Part shown: in pieces, positions 18,644 through 27,848 of the stretch
Position numbering within the stretch: the stretch's first letter is position 1
Layout of the letters: the number at the start of each line of letters is the position of its first letter
Assembly: GCF_002000085.1 (NCBI RefSeq)
Contig: NZ_MUZU01000014.1
Location: 1-64,000 of the forward strand
Reading direction: 5' to 3'
Length of the DNA: 64,000 bases
DNA from: Pseudocolwellia agarivorans
Lineage (GTDB): Bacteria > Pseudomonadota > Gammaproteobacteria > Enterobacterales > Alteromonadaceae
The notes under the pieces: model-generated
The model's input: the letters and a program-made list of their open reading frames with translations, nothing else
The model's database searches: none
What the model was told of the DNA's origin: nothing
Made by a program: the position numbers and the translations under genes

Positions 18644-19888
18644 ATGTTTAAGTATTTGTTTTTATATTGTGTGTTATTTCTTTCTTTAGTCTTTGTTTCA
18701 GCTTGCGATCCTTTAAATGCCAAGTCTCAAAAAAATAATGTGCAAGTGGGTTCTAGACCTTATTACCTAATTGATAAACTTGCTGATGGCGAACTTAAAG
18801 ATAAATTAAAAGGATGTAGTGAGGGCGAGTTTTATAAAACTGATTTTTCAATTAGTCACCGTGGCGCACCATTACAATACCCCGAACATACCAAAGAATC
18901 TTATATTGCTGGCGCAAGAATGGGGGCGGGTATTTTAGAATGTGATGTCACTTTTACTAAAGATAAAGAACTTGTGTGTAGGCACTCCCAGTGTGATTTA
19001 CATGCCACCACGAATATATTAACTATTCCCTCATTAGCGGCAAAATGTACTACGCCTTTTACACCTGCTGATATACAAAAAGGGGTTAACGCCTCTGCCC
19101 AGTGCTGTACCAGTGATATCACCTTAAATGAATTTAAAATGCTAAAAGGCAAAATGGACGGCGTTAATGCTAACGCCACAACAATTAAAGAATATATTGC
19201 AGGAACACCTAAGTTTAGAACTAATCTATACAGCAATAGCGGTACTTTGATGACTCACGCAGAAAGTATTACTTTGTTTAAGCAACTGGGTGTAAAAATG
19301 ACCCCCGAACTAAAGGCGCCTCAAGTAAGTATGCCGTTTAACGGTTTTTCTCAAAAAGACTTCGCCAATAAAATGTTAGCTGAATATAAGCAGGCTAATG
19401 TATCAGCCGATCAAGTATTCCCTCAGTCATTTAATTTAAGTGACATTAAGCATTGGATTAAAGAATCACCTGAATTTGCTAAACAAGCAGTGTTTTTAGA
19501 TGAACGTGAAATAAGCGATAGTTTTGACCCCACAAAGCCTGCAACCTTTAGCCCATCGATGGATGAATTAGTTAAAGATGGAGTAAAAATATTAGCGCCA
19601 CCTATTTGGATGTTAATTACCACCAATGAAAACAATCATGTTGTGCCTTCAGCATACGCTAAAGAAGCCAAACGAGCAGGTTTAGATATTATTGCATGGA
19701 CCTTTGAGCGCTCTGGTAATTATGTAGAAGGTGGTGGTTGGTATTATCAAACGGTGAACAAAGTTATAAAGCACGACGCAGATCAGCTGGTAGTCTTAAA
19801 CGTGCTGGCACAACAAGTAGGTGTAAAAGGCGTATTTTCAGATTGGCCCGGTACGGTAAGCTATTATGCCAGTTGTATGTCTTTATAA
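18644..19888 (+). CDS. Lipoprotein glycerophosphodiester phosphodiesterase
   Basis: About 414 residues. The ATG at 18644 gives a lipoprotein signal (Y-V-L-F-type hydrophobic run ending L-V-F-V-S-A-C); an upstream GTG frame is less likely. The GDPD domain begins with I-S-H-R-G-A-P and E-H-T-K-E-S, then [12 protein letters not shown] and C-R-H-S-Q, holding the two catalytic His and metal-binding Glu/Asp residues of GlpQ-type enzymes. It hydrolyses glycerophosphodiesters to glycerol-3-phosphate plus alcohol in the periplasm or at the outer membrane, providing phosphate or carbon. Many Cys residues suggest disulfides. Its stop codon lies 2 bp from that of the convergent nat gene. Confidence 0.88.
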   Translation: MFKYLFLYCVLFLSLVFVSACDPLNAKSQKNNVQVGSRPYYLIDKLADGELKDKLKGCSEGEFYKTDFSISHRGAPLQYPEHTKESYIAGARMGAGILECDVTFTKDKELVCRHSQCDLHATTNILTIPSLAAKCTTPFTPADIQKGVNASAQCCTSDITLNEFKMLKGKMDGVNANATTIKEYIAGTPKFRTNLYSNSGTLMTHAESITLFKQLGVKMTPELKAPQVSMPFNGFSQKDFANKMLAEYKQANVSADQVFPQSFNLSDIKHWIKESPEFAKQAVFLDEREISDSFDPTKPATFSPSMDELVKDGVKILAPPIWMLITTNENNHVVPSAYAKEAKRAGLDIIAWTFERSGNYVEGGGWYYQTVNKVIKHDADQLVVLNVLAQQVGVKGVFSDWPGTVSYYASCMSL

Positions 19889-19890
19889 AT

Positions 19891-20697
19891 TTATAGCTGT
19901 ATATGCTTTTTAAACAAATTAGAGCAATCATCAATCGTTAAATTTATAGTAAAGTGTTTAAGTAAGAGCGATTGTAAAAGAGAGGGGCTTGTTATTCTTA
20001 CCTCTGTTTTATTATCTTTTGTAATATGGAAAAATAGCCCATTACGTAACGAATAAATGTCGTTTTCAAGCTTATTGCATACTACTAAGTTATTCACAAA
20101 TACTGCTTCTGGGTATTGGTACGAATAGAAATTGCTCACTGTGCAGTCTGCCTCGGTATATGTCTTTAAGTTAAAACAATAGAGAGTAGAAAATTCACCA
20201 TTTTTTTCTATTTCAAAGCTATACTCTTTAGTTTCTGATTGCTGAACACGGTAATGATAAAAGCCTTGAGATTGCACTTTATCTAACGCTAGCTTGATAG
20301 GATAAATAGAGCCCAAAGGGCCAAAACCTGCATCTACAATATAGTATTCATTGTTTAAGTTAACTAAGGTTATACGATGAGTTCTTGGTGCTTCTTGTTC
20401 TACATTGCTTACAACTTTTGCTAATAATAGTCGAACGTTGTAACCGAGATCTTGCAGCGTATCGTACACCAGTTTGTTGTGCTCAAAACAATAGCCGCCT
20501 CGGCCTTCAATGACTATTTTTTTAAAGACGCTTTCACTGTCTATTTTTATATTTTCACCTAACAAAACCGCGAGATTATTAAAACTATATTTAGCGACAT
20601 GAGCACTTTGTAGTTTATTCAAAAAGCTTAGGTCGGATTTATTAAAACTTAACTTTAACTCTTTCAGGTAAGTATTGGTGTTTTGATTAAAGGACAT
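19891..20697 (-). CDS. nat: Arylamine N-acetyltransferase
   Basis: 268 residues, the standard NAT length. The cysteine-protease-like catalytic triad is intact: Cys70 in R-G-G-Y-C-F-E, His107 in T-H-R-I-T-L-V and Asp122 in V-D-A-G-F-G, at the spacing seen in bacterial NATs. It transfers acetyl from acetyl-CoA to arylamines or hydrazines in the cytosol; the natural substrate is often unknown. It is 22 bp downstream of a DUF606 membrane protein, itself downstream of a Crp-type regulator, all on one strand. Confidence 0.92.
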   Translation of the reverse strand: MSFNQNTNTYLKELKLSFNKSDLSFLNKLQSAHVAKYSFNNLAVLLGENIKIDSESVFKKIVIEGRGGYCFEHNKLVYDTLQDLGYNVRLLLAKVVSNVEQEAPRTHRITLVNLNNEYYIVDAGFGPLGSIYPIKLALDKVQSQGFYHYRVQQSETKEYSFEIEKNGEFSTLYCFNLKTYTEADCTVSNFYSYQYPEAVFVNNLVVCNKLENDIYSLRNGLFFHITKDNKTEVRITSPSLLQSLLLKHFTINLTIDDCSNLFKKHIQL

Positions 20698-20719
20698 GAA
20701 AAACCTATTTTATAAGAAG

Positions 20720-21187
20720 TTAGCGTTCGTAATTGATCATGGTAATACTCATAACCAGTGTAACTACACCTAAAACCTTTGTGATTGATAAAGGCTTAAT
20801 GGGTAAATTAAACCAGCCAAAATGACTAATAATAATAGCCATAATTATTTGCCCTCCTAAAGCGTACGACATTAAAGAACCAAGCCCTATCTTAGGGGCT
20901 AAATAAAAAAACATACTCACACCAAACGCACTAAATAGGCTTCCTGTAAACCATAAATATAAGGGAATTGTTTCTACAGTTGTTAATGTTATAGAGGGCA
21001 TTTTCAATAGTAATAAGGTAGAAAAAGAAAATATTCCACTTAAGATAAAAGCAATACTACTTGCCATTAAAGGACTGTTTAATAGCATGCCTAACTGTGA
21101 GTTTAATGCAGACTGAAGTGCAATTGCAGCACCGGCTAAAATAGCCAATGCTGCAATTAATAATAAGTTATTCATTGTGGTTAACAT
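20720..21187 (-). CDS. DUF606 (YdcZ-type) DMT membrane protein
   Basis: Up to 155 residues (151 if the second Met, at 21175, is used) with five predicted membrane helices. The N-terminal pattern A-G-A-A-I-A-L-Q-S-A-L-N-S-Q-L-G matches the DUF606 family of short drug/metabolite-transporter proteins, which probably dimerise. The substrate is unknown. It lies between a Crp-type regulator and nat, an arrangement that suggests an aromatic or drug-like compound, but that is inference only. Confidence 0.8.
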   Translation of the reverse strand: MLTTMNNLLLIAALAILAGAAIALQSALNSQLGMLLNSPLMASSIAFILSGIFSFSTLLLLKMPSITLTTVETIPLYLWFTGSLFSAFGVSMFFYLAPKIGLGSLMSYALGGQIIMAIIISHFGWFNLPIKPLSITKVLGVVTLVMSITMINYER

Positions 21188-21263
21188 GCCTATGTAAGGT
21201 GACGATACCTGTTATCAATCATATCCTTGTTATTTTTGTAAGGCATTTACATAGGTTGATAAT

Positions 21264-21911
21264 TTAGGTTTTATTATTTTTTCTAATTCTACTCAACTGT
21301 GTTGGTGTAATACCTAAGTGCGATGCAATATGGTATTGGGCTAATCGTTGATTCAGTTCAGGAAACTCTTGTAAAAATCGTTGATAACGCTGGGTGGCGT
21401 CTTCTTGAATTATTTCGTTTTCACGCGCATCTTTTGTTAATAGCCAGTTTTTTTCTAAATAATAAATTTGGAATAATTTTAAGTCTTCGCTGGTTAATAG
21501 TAGCTGACGGTATTGTTTAAAGTTAATGGTAATAATAATTGAAGACTCTAACGCATCAATGGTGGTTGCAGTCGCAGAGTTGGTGAGTAAGGCCGTCATT
21601 GAACCAGGAAAACACCCTTCATAAAAAAAGGTTTTATTATATTCATGTCCTTTGTCATCTATATGAAAAGCACGAAAAAGACCTTGGTATACAAAAGCAA
21701 AAGACTGAGGTACTTGACCGCTTGGGTACAAAGCTTCGTTTTTATTTACGTTTATACATTCGCAAAATTTGATGAATGTATTCCAGGTTGAATCCGACAG
21801 TGGATAATATGCATTCATGGCTGTTTTTAAAGCTAAAAAAGCTTGGTTTTTAATGGCATTGTTTATCATAAAAAACTTGTAAGACTCTGTATTTGTCATG
21901 GCATAGCTCAT
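21264..21911 (-). CDS. Crp/Fnr-family transcriptional regulator
   Basis: Up to 215 residues; the fifth codon is also Met (21899) and could be the start. An N-terminal cyclic-nucleotide-binding fold is visible (N-E-A-L-Y-P-S-G-Q-V-P-Q-S-F-A-F-V-Y-Q-G-L-F-R). It is followed by a linker helix and a C-terminal winged helix (I-A-S-H-L-G-I-T-P-T-Q-L-S-R-I-R, about 195-210). No Cys cluster for an Fnr-type FeS centre is seen, and the cAMP-binding residues of Crp are not obvious. It resembles the short Crp-like regulators found in many marine bacteria and Bacteroidetes. It probably regulates the two genes downstream. Confidence 0.85.
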   Translation of the reverse strand: MSYAMTNTESYKFFMINNAIKNQAFLALKTAMNAYYPLSDSTWNTFIKFCECINVNKNEALYPSGQVPQSFAFVYQGLFRAFHIDDKGHEYNKTFFYEGCFPGSMTALLTNSATATTIDALESSIIITINFKQYRQLLLTSEDLKLFQIYYLEKNWLLTKDARENEIIQEDATQRYQRFLQEFPELNQRLAQYHIASHLGITPTQLSRIRKNNKT

Positions 21912-22128
21912 TTCCCCATATATGCTATTTAATGTCTAATACTTTCGGCCAATTATGATCAACAGGAAATAAGTTAATACGCTCAAACTATCACTTCAAA
22001 CTATGTTAAATAAGCACATTTGTCGTTTATTTTTTGTTCTGTGTTGTTAAGTATAAAATCTTGTGTTTAAATATAAAATAACAAGGTGTTCGCAATGGAG
22101 TGTGAAATTTATAGTTAATCGAGAAAAT

Positions 22129-25100
22129 ATGAAAATTAATAAAATAAAAAAATGTTGTTTAATAATATCTTTCACAATACCCAGTAGTATGCAATTAAGT
22201 TATGCCGCAGAAGCTGAAGTAAAAATAGATCCCAGTGTTCAGAAATATATTGGCGATAGTTCGGTATTAAATCGCGATAAATTTTTTAACTTGCATACCT
22301 CGCCTACTAGTTCGGAATTGACTACTGCCGACCTTCAAACTATTACTGAAGAATTAAATGCGGGTTTTGGCCGCTCATTTTGGAGTCCTTTATCAGCAAG
22401 CGGTGAAATTCTATACCCTTCAACAGACTTTGCTATTACTCAAGGTGCAATAAATATTGAGCAGCAAAAAAATAATGTTTTATATCCATACTCAGATCGC
22501 CGTATGGTGGCTACTGATCACCCCAAAAATATTATGAGAGAGGGAAATAACCCTGTTGAAGGCGCTCGTTGGGCTGCAGATTATTTTGAAAACTATTATA
22601 CAGATGAAACACGACCATTATTTTATGAACCAATGAATGAACCTTTTGTTCATGCCAGTGACTTTGTAGATGGAGGTTGGGATGCAGAAAAAAATCTAGT
22701 TGTTCAAGGTCAAATGACTGAATGGTTTAAACAAATCGCATTAGAGTTTCATCGCAGAAATATTGATACGAAAGTCATTGGCTTTTCATCCGCATGGCCA
22801 TCTGTAGAGCTAAATGATTTTTCACATTGGGAAGAACGTCAAAAAAGATTTATGGATGTTGCTGGTGATGCAATGGATGCCTTTTCGTTTCATTTATATG
22901 ACGGTGTAAATGTTACCGGACAAGACAATATACGTTCTGGTAGTAATGCTGAAGCAATAATGGATTTAATTGAAACTTACAGTCATTACAAGTGGGACAC
23001 GGTTAAGCCACATGCATTAACTGAGTATGGTGGGATTATTGATGGGTATGAAGGTGTTGATTATAGCGATGCTAGAAGTTCACAAGAGCTTCCATCATTA
23101 AATCATTTATTATTTAGTGCTCTAGAACGTGAAGATCGTATTTTAACATCGATACCCTTTATTACTGCTAAGGCAGCTTGGTTTTATCAAGCGAATAATT
23201 TTCAACCTTATTCAGCTGCTATTTGGCGACCAGATCCAAGTAAAGTTGTAGGCAATAAAGTTAATGGCTTTTTGTTAACTGAAAAAGCTAAATTTTTCCA
23301 GTTATGGTCGGAAGTCAAAGGTACCCGCATTGATGTACAAGAGTTAGATCCTGATTTAGCCGTACAAGCTTTTGCTTATGGCCCTAAAGTTTATATTGCA
23401 CTGAATAACTTCGAAGATACTAATAAATCAGTTTCGTTAGATTTTATAACGTCTATGGGGGAGTTAGTTTCATTACGTACAAAACGCTTACATGTGCCTT
23501 ATGGTGAAGCTGCAATTTATAGTGATGAAACCAGCCTTATAGCACCTAGCGAGCTAGTGCTAGCAGAGCATGAAGCTGTAGTTTTAGAGTACGAGTTTGC
23601 TCAAAAATTTGCTCCATCAAGTGTTGTACGTAAGCAAAGTTATTATGCTGATGAACATCTACAGAGCATTGTTGCAGAGCAAGCAATTAACTTTTCAATT
23701 AATAACGTTGCATTAAATAAGGACATGAATTCGTTTACGGATTATATCGCTGACATGTTTGAATACAATGAGGTATTGGCTAAAACGGTTTCGTCTAAGC
23801 ACGAAAGAAAAATGTTATCGTTAATTACTAGTTTGAATCGAAATTTCGCTAAAATCAAAGCAACTTATCCAAATGATTGGGAAAATAACCGTCGTACTGA
23901 AGTGTTGATTAAAAATAGTAAAACAAATAAAAACATGAACTTAGCGTTAAACTATTATTTTTATAAAAATGGATTCAATTCTGATCAAGGTACAGCCATG
24001 TTACGTATGGGGATTGCACGTAAACATGACAAATCTAAACAGCCAGAGCTAAAAGTTAATGGACATGTAGTTAACGTACCTAATGACTGGAAAGGTTATG
24101 ACCAAGCGACACGGGCTGACTTTTTTGGATCTATAGAAATTCCTGTACCGGCTAAATTTTTAAAACAAAATAACCAAATTTCAGCAACATTTCCTGATAG
24201 CGATGGCCGCATCAGCTCGATGATTTTAGAAGTCGATAAGCGTGAATTATTAACCAATATTCCTGTATCAGGAATTGAAGTGAATAAAACTGAAATGCAA
24301 ATCAATAAAGACAAACCACGCCGTCTTCATGCTCAAGTTCTACCTGCTAATGCAACAGACCAATTTATAGTTTGGAGCTCATCAAATTCAGCTGTTGTTG
24401 AGGTTGACAGTAATGGTGTATTAACGCCTAAACAAGCAGGTTTTGCAATAATTACTGCGATGGCAAATGCGAATAATAACCAAGTGGTTACCACTGCTAT
24501 TGAAGTGTTAGACAAAATATCACTGCCTAATACTGTTACGATAATTGAAGACACAAGTGATGAAATTACGAGTAATAGTTATGCGATTAAAGTGGCTTAC
24601 TCTACTGATGAAGACCGTGATATAGCGTTTGAGATGCGTTCATCTACCAATGAATGGTTAGGCGAAGCAAGAACGACTGTATATGCAGGTGAAGGCGAAG
24701 TTGAAATTGCATTCAACCTAACAGATGCATTACCTGTTGGTGGTGGTTATCGCTGGACGGCTGGCCTTCGTTCAATTGGAGGTAATTGGCGTACGAATGT
24801 TGATTCACATAGCGTTAGCGGCATTGTTATTCATCCGGCAGATTGGGAATACACAGACGATTCGCAAGTCACTATTGTTACAGGTACTGAAAACTTAGTT
24901 TTAGCACCTAGTTACAAGGTAACTGTTCAATACAAAGCTGTGGTTGAAAGTGATGTAACGGTAGATTTATCACACGCTTCAGGCTGGAAAGCCGGAGCAC
25001 GTAAAACAGTTCAGCCTGGTACAGGTGAAGTGGAGTTAACCCTATGGCCAATAGATATTACTGCAGACTCAGGCTATAAATTTATTTCTACAATCAGAGA

Positions 25101-25671
25101 AGTTGGTGGTAATTGGCAAACGGATTATGCCAATACCGTAGTCGAAAATATTACGATATCAGATCCAAATGTTGAACCTGAACCAGACACAAATTTATTA
25201 GTAGGTTTAAATTCAGGTTTTGACAATGGTGTTATTGCACCTTGGGGATATGGATGGGATACCGCAGGTTCAGTTAATGTCACTGTAGATGCAGCTCTTA
25301 ATAGTGATTTTGGTGTAGCAATAGATACTAGTGCAGGTAAGGTAGGCTTAGTGCTAAGTAATACCAGCTTACCGCAAAATATTTACAAACCGGGTAAACG
25401 CTTAAAAGTCACATTTGATGCTAAGCGGGCCAGTAATAGTGGTTGGGTTGGTGGTTATGCTGAATTTTGGAATAACGCTAATACTTGGGTCAGTTCAGGC
25501 CAAAAATGGTTTGAAGTGAAAAACGACTGGACGGCTATCGAATATTTTATTGATATTCCGCAAGATTCAACGGAATGGCTATCAGGTAGCACGCACTTCC
25601 AAATCAACTTTAATAAAGGTGGCGAACTCTTTTATTTTGATAATTTAGTGATTGAAGACGTAACACCCTAA
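22129..25671 (+). CDS. GH86-family beta-agarase/porphyranase, multidomain
   Basis: 1180 residues. The ATG at 22129 gives a signal peptide (about residues 1-27); a GTG frame upstream is unlikely. Residues about 30-480 resemble GH86 endo-enzymes that cut agar or porphyran beta-1,4 linkages. The proposed acid/base is Glu171 in E-P-M-N-E-P and the nucleophile is Glu299 in L-T-E-Y-G-G. A BIG2-like domain spans about 711-795. Two tandem repeats of about 100 residues follow (802-903 and 910-1012), each ending in a version of G-G-N-W-x-T-x-x-x-x. Residues 1022-1180 look like a CBM4/9-type or similar beta-sandwich. It is probably exported to attack red-algal galactans. No CTERM sorting tail. The next gene encodes a PEP-CTERM protein. 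Confidence 0.88.
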   Translation: MKINKIKKCCLIISFTIPSSMQLSYAAEAEVKIDPSVQKYIGDSSVLNRDKFFNLHTSPTSSELTTADLQTITEELNAGFGRSFWSPLSASGEILYPSTDFAITQGAINIEQQKNNVLYPYSDRRMVATDHPKNIMREGNNPVEGARWAADYFENYYTDETRPLFYEPMNEPFVHASDFVDGGWDAEKNLVVQGQMTEWFKQIALEFHRRNIDTKVIGFSSAWPSVELNDFSHWEERQKRFMDVAGDAMDAFSFHLYDGVNVTGQDNIRSGSNAEAIMDLIETYSHYKWDTVKPHALTEYGGIIDGYEGVDYSDARSSQELPSLNHLLFSALEREDRILTSIPFITAKAAWFYQANNFQPYSAAIWRPDPSKVVGNKVNGFLLTEKAKFFQLWSEVKGTRIDVQELDPDLAVQAFAYGPKVYIALNNFEDTNKSVSLDFITSMGELVSLRTKRLHVPYGEAAIYSDETSLIAPSELVLAEHEAVVLEYEFAQKFAPSSVVRKQSYYADEHLQSIVAEQAINFSINNVALNKDMNSFTDYIADMFEYNEVLAKTVSSKHERKMLSLITSLNRNFAKIKATYPNDWENNRRTEVLIKNSKTNKNMNLALNYYFYKNGFNSDQGTAMLRMGIARKHDKSKQPELKVNGHVVNVPNDWKGYDQATRADFFGSIEIPVPAKFLKQNNQISATFPDSDGRISSMILEVDKRELLTNIPVSGIEVNKTEMQINKDKPRRLHAQVLPANATDQFIVWSSSNSAVVEVDSNGVLTPKQAGFAIITAMANANNNQVVTTAIEVLDKISLPNTVTIIEDTSDEITSNSYAIKVAYSTDEDRDIAFEMRSSTNEWLGEARTTVYAGEGEVEIAFNLTDALPVGGGYRWTAGLRSIGGNWRTNVDSHSVSGIVIHPADWEYTDDSQVTIVTGTENLVLAPSYKVTVQYKAVVESDVTVDLSHASGWKAGARKTVQPGTGEVELTLWPIDITADSGYKFISTIREVGGNWQTDYANTVVENITISDPNVEPEPDTNLLVGLNSGFDNGVIAPWGYGWDTAGSVNVTVDAALNSDFGVAIDTSAGKVGLVLSNTSLPQNIYKPGKRLKVTFDAKRASNSGWVGGYAEFWNNANTWVSSGQKWFEVKNDWTAIEYFIDIPQDSTEWLSGSTHFQINFNKGGELFYFDNLVIEDVTP

Positions 25672-25679
25672 ATAAAATA

Positions 25680-25712
25680 GGCCAATTTATTTTAGTACGT
25701 TGGCCCTTATTA
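25680..25712 (+). terminator. Weak terminator-like hairpin after the agarase gene
   Basis: GGCCAA (25680-25685) pairs with TTGGCC (25700-25705) around a 14-nt AT-rich loop. Outside it AATA faces CTTATT with a bulge. No good T-tract is present. Confidence 0.3.
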
Positions 25713-25755
25713 AAAAATTAATCGTATTTTAAAAATTTTAAGTAGTGAGTTTATT

Positions 25756-26457
25756 ATGTTGAGTTTTAAAAAAGGTGTTATGTCGTTGTTACTATTGACG
25801 GTATTTACAGCACAGGCAAATATTGTTGGAACAGAACAAGTATTACTCGGTGAATACGCCGATAATTTTTGGGGTGGTGGTTATTACACTATCGAAAATA
25901 ACAGTAGCAGTGCAATTACAGAGTTTGGTGTAACCACAGGACAGTTAAATGCATTAGGTTCGTCACCCTGGATTGATGATTTTTATCCATACAACGGTGA
26001 AAATGTTCCTGCTGCTTATAGTGATGACGGTTGGGATTATTATTTAGGAGATGCTTGGTCAGCTAGTTTTTTTGATGAAACCTCTTGGAATAATAACTTT
26101 CTTGAATCACATGGCAGTTATGCAAGCCTGTATGGTGAAGAAGAGGGCATTGCAGGGGTTAATTGGTTTTATTTTGATGAAATAAAGTTTGAAGGTTTAT
26201 GGGTTGAAACCAATAAAAATAATTTTTACATTGATAGTGGTGATATTGTGGGTAACGAGTTAGGTAGCTTCTTTCGTTTTGGTAGTGAGCTTGCCTCAAA
26301 CTTCGCGGCATTTAATTCAGCTAAAGGCGTAACACTTGTCGGTACTGGTAGTGCTAATCAACCAACAACGGTACCTGAACCTTCTGTTTTTGTTCTTTTC
26401 GTTTTTGGTTTACTTTTATTATTACGTAAGTCGAATGGGCTTTTTAAGCATAATTAA
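25756..26457 (+). CDS. PEP-CTERM sorting domain protein
   Basis: 233 residues. It has an N-terminal signal peptide (cut near A-Q-A) and a C-terminal sorting tail with V-P-E-P-S followed by a hydrophobic helix and a basic end (L-L-R-K-S-N-G). PEP-CTERM proteins are processed by an exosortase and displayed or released, often in exopolysaccharide or biofilm contexts. The mature region is rich in Trp, Tyr, Asn and Gly (W-G-G-G-Y-Y, S-S-P-W-I-D-D-F-Y-P), as in carbohydrate-contacting or matrix proteins. It lies 84 bp downstream of the agarase, with its own presumptive ribosome-binding region, suggesting a role in binding algal polysaccharide. No exosortase is encoded in this window. Confidence 0.85.
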   Translation: MLSFKKGVMSLLLLTVFTAQANIVGTEQVLLGEYADNFWGGGYYTIENNSSSAITEFGVTTGQLNALGSSPWIDDFYPYNGENVPAAYSDDGWDYYLGDAWSASFFDETSWNNNFLESHGSYASLYGEEEGIAGVNWFYFDEIKFEGLWVETNKNNFYIDSGDIVGNELGSFFRFGSELASNFAAFNSAKGVTLVGTGSANQPTTVPEPSVFVLFVFGLLLLLRKSNGLFKHN

Positions 26458-26472
26458 ATCATAATCATATAA

Positions 26473-26531
26473 GTTTTTTGAACAATTTTACTCGTCAAAA
26501 TAAGCCTTTAACGTAATTTTGTTCAAAAAAC
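26473..26531. repeat. Perfect 13-bp inverted repeat with 33-nt spacer
   Basis: GTTTTTTGAACAA (26473-26485) is exactly complementary to TTGTTCAAAAAAC (26519-26531). It lies just after the PEP-CTERM gene. It may act as a transcript-end hairpin or be the ends of a very small mobile element; nothing inside is coding. Confidence 0.55.
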
Positions 26532-26601
26532 CTCTTTCCTATCAGTAATACCAAACGCATACCTCATATAATTGATATAAGATAATCTTTGTTTTATTAG
26601 C

Positions 26602-26623
26602 AAAAGTAGATATATCTACTTTT
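26602..26623. promoter_or_regulatory. Perfect 22-bp palindrome touching a ribosome-binding site
   Basis: AAAAGTAGATA is followed directly by its complement TATCTACTTTT, with no spacer. The AGGAG ribosome-binding site of the next gene starts at the very next base (26624). It could be an operator for a dimeric repressor, or a hairpin that masks or exposes translation. Confidence 0.55.
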
Positions 26624-26634
26624 AGGAGAACCTT

Positions 26635-27099
26635 ATGTATAAATGGCTAACGGTTATGGGTATTGTATGTTTAGGCTTTGTAATTATTTTATTAAGCCTA
26701 GGATATTTACTAAAAGAAAATGAAGTAGCAACTACAGCATTAAAGCAAAAATTAGATCAACAAAAACAATTGAACTCTTCTGATAAAAACACCTCTAAAG
26801 CAGTATTAACTTTAGTTGATAAGCAGCAAGAACAAGAAAATAAACTTAATCATTTTAAGAGTGTCATTATTAAAAACCTCACCTGTGCAACATCACAGCA
26901 ATGTGTTTTAGTAAATACTAAAGAACCCGATCTTAATTGTATTGTTGCTGTAAATACCATAGGTGCTTCTTTAGTGAAAAAAGCTTTAAAAAAAGAAAAA
27001 GGTAAGGGCATTGATAATGGAAATGTGTGTGCTTCGTTCAACCAAAACTTAAACAGCGTGTGTAAACAAAATATATGCCAAATAGAAGCTGGCTTTTAG
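26635..27099 (+). CDS. Small membrane-anchored coiled-coil protein with Cys-containing tail
   Basis: 154 residues. An N-terminal hydrophobic helix (residues 5-24) probably anchors it. Residues 28-75 form a charged coiled coil (K-Q-K-L-D-Q-Q-K-Q-L), and the last 75 residues contain six cysteines (C-A-T-S-Q-Q-C, L-N-C, V-C, V-C, I-C), suggesting disulfides in the periplasm. AGGAG lies 6 nt upstream of the ATG. I do not recognise a family. Its neighbours are a PEP-CTERM protein and a DUF3016 protein. Confidence 0.65.
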   Translation: MYKWLTVMGIVCLGFVIILLSLGYLLKENEVATTALKQKLDQQKQLNSSDKNTSKAVLTLVDKQQEQENKLNHFKSVIIKNLTCATSQQCVLVNTKEPDLNCIVAVNTIGASLVKKALKKEKGKGIDNGNVCASFNQNLNSVCKQNICQIEAGF

Positions 27100-27207
27100 T
27101 AAGTTTGTGAACGGTTTCTAGTAACAAATATTAACAAAGTTATGATTCGATTCGCAGCAAAAATACGACATGCTGTATATTTATAATTCAATAAAATAGG
27201 AGGCGAT

Positions 27208-27708
27208 ATGAAAATATCAAATGTATCTAATGTGTCTATAGTAACGTTTTTATTGCTTGTTATTACATGGAATGTTGCTGCAGGTGAGTCAGAAGTAATA
27301 TGGGAAAATTCAGATAAATACACTGATATACGTGCAGGTAATGAAAATAAGTCACGATTTGAAGCGAGAGTTTTTGAGCAATTCGAAAAGCACTTTGTTA
27401 AGTTAGCTGAAAAATTACCAGAAGGACAAACTCTTAAAGTTAAAGTAACTGATCTTGATTTAGCTGGAGACGTTCGTTTTGATACTATGGATAGAATTCG
27501 TGTTATTCGTGATTTATATATTCCTCGTATCGAGTTTTCGTATCAGTTAGTTAATGCCGATAAGTCGATTGCTGGGTCGGGCGAAATAGATTTAAAAGAC
27601 ATGGGGTTTATGCTCTCTTCGCCTTCTCGTTATAAAACTAAAAGTTTTAGTTATGAAAAACGCATGTTAGATAAATGGTTTACTGATACTTTTATAGATA
27701 AATCGTAG
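27208..27708 (+). CDS. DUF3016-family exported protein
   Basis: 166 residues with an N-terminal signal peptide (cut near V-A-A-G) and a preceding AGGAGG site. The mature part (V-I-W-E-N-S-D-K-Y-T-D-I-R, then V-T-D-L-D-L-A-G-D-V-R-F, then D-L-Y-I-P-R-I-E-F-S-Y) resembles the DUF3016 family of periplasmic proteins found in gammaproteobacteria. No function is established for it. It appears to be a single gene. Confidence 0.8.
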   Translation: MKISNVSNVSIVTFLLLVITWNVAAGESEVIWENSDKYTDIRAGNENKSRFEARVFEQFEKHFVKLAEKLPEGQTLKVKVTDLDLAGDVRFDTMDRIRVIRDLYIPRIEFSYQLVNADKSIAGSGEIDLKDMGFMLSSPSRYKTKSFSYEKRMLDKWFTDTFIDKS

Positions 27709-27848
27709 CTTGAATGAATATTGTAATCATTATCTCTTCAAATATTGTAACGAGCATAACTTAAGCTATTCCTTTGTATTATTAAAAGGAAGGGGGAAGA
27801 AAATAAGGTCAAACTCTGCTAGGCTTAATTTAAATACCAATTGACCTA

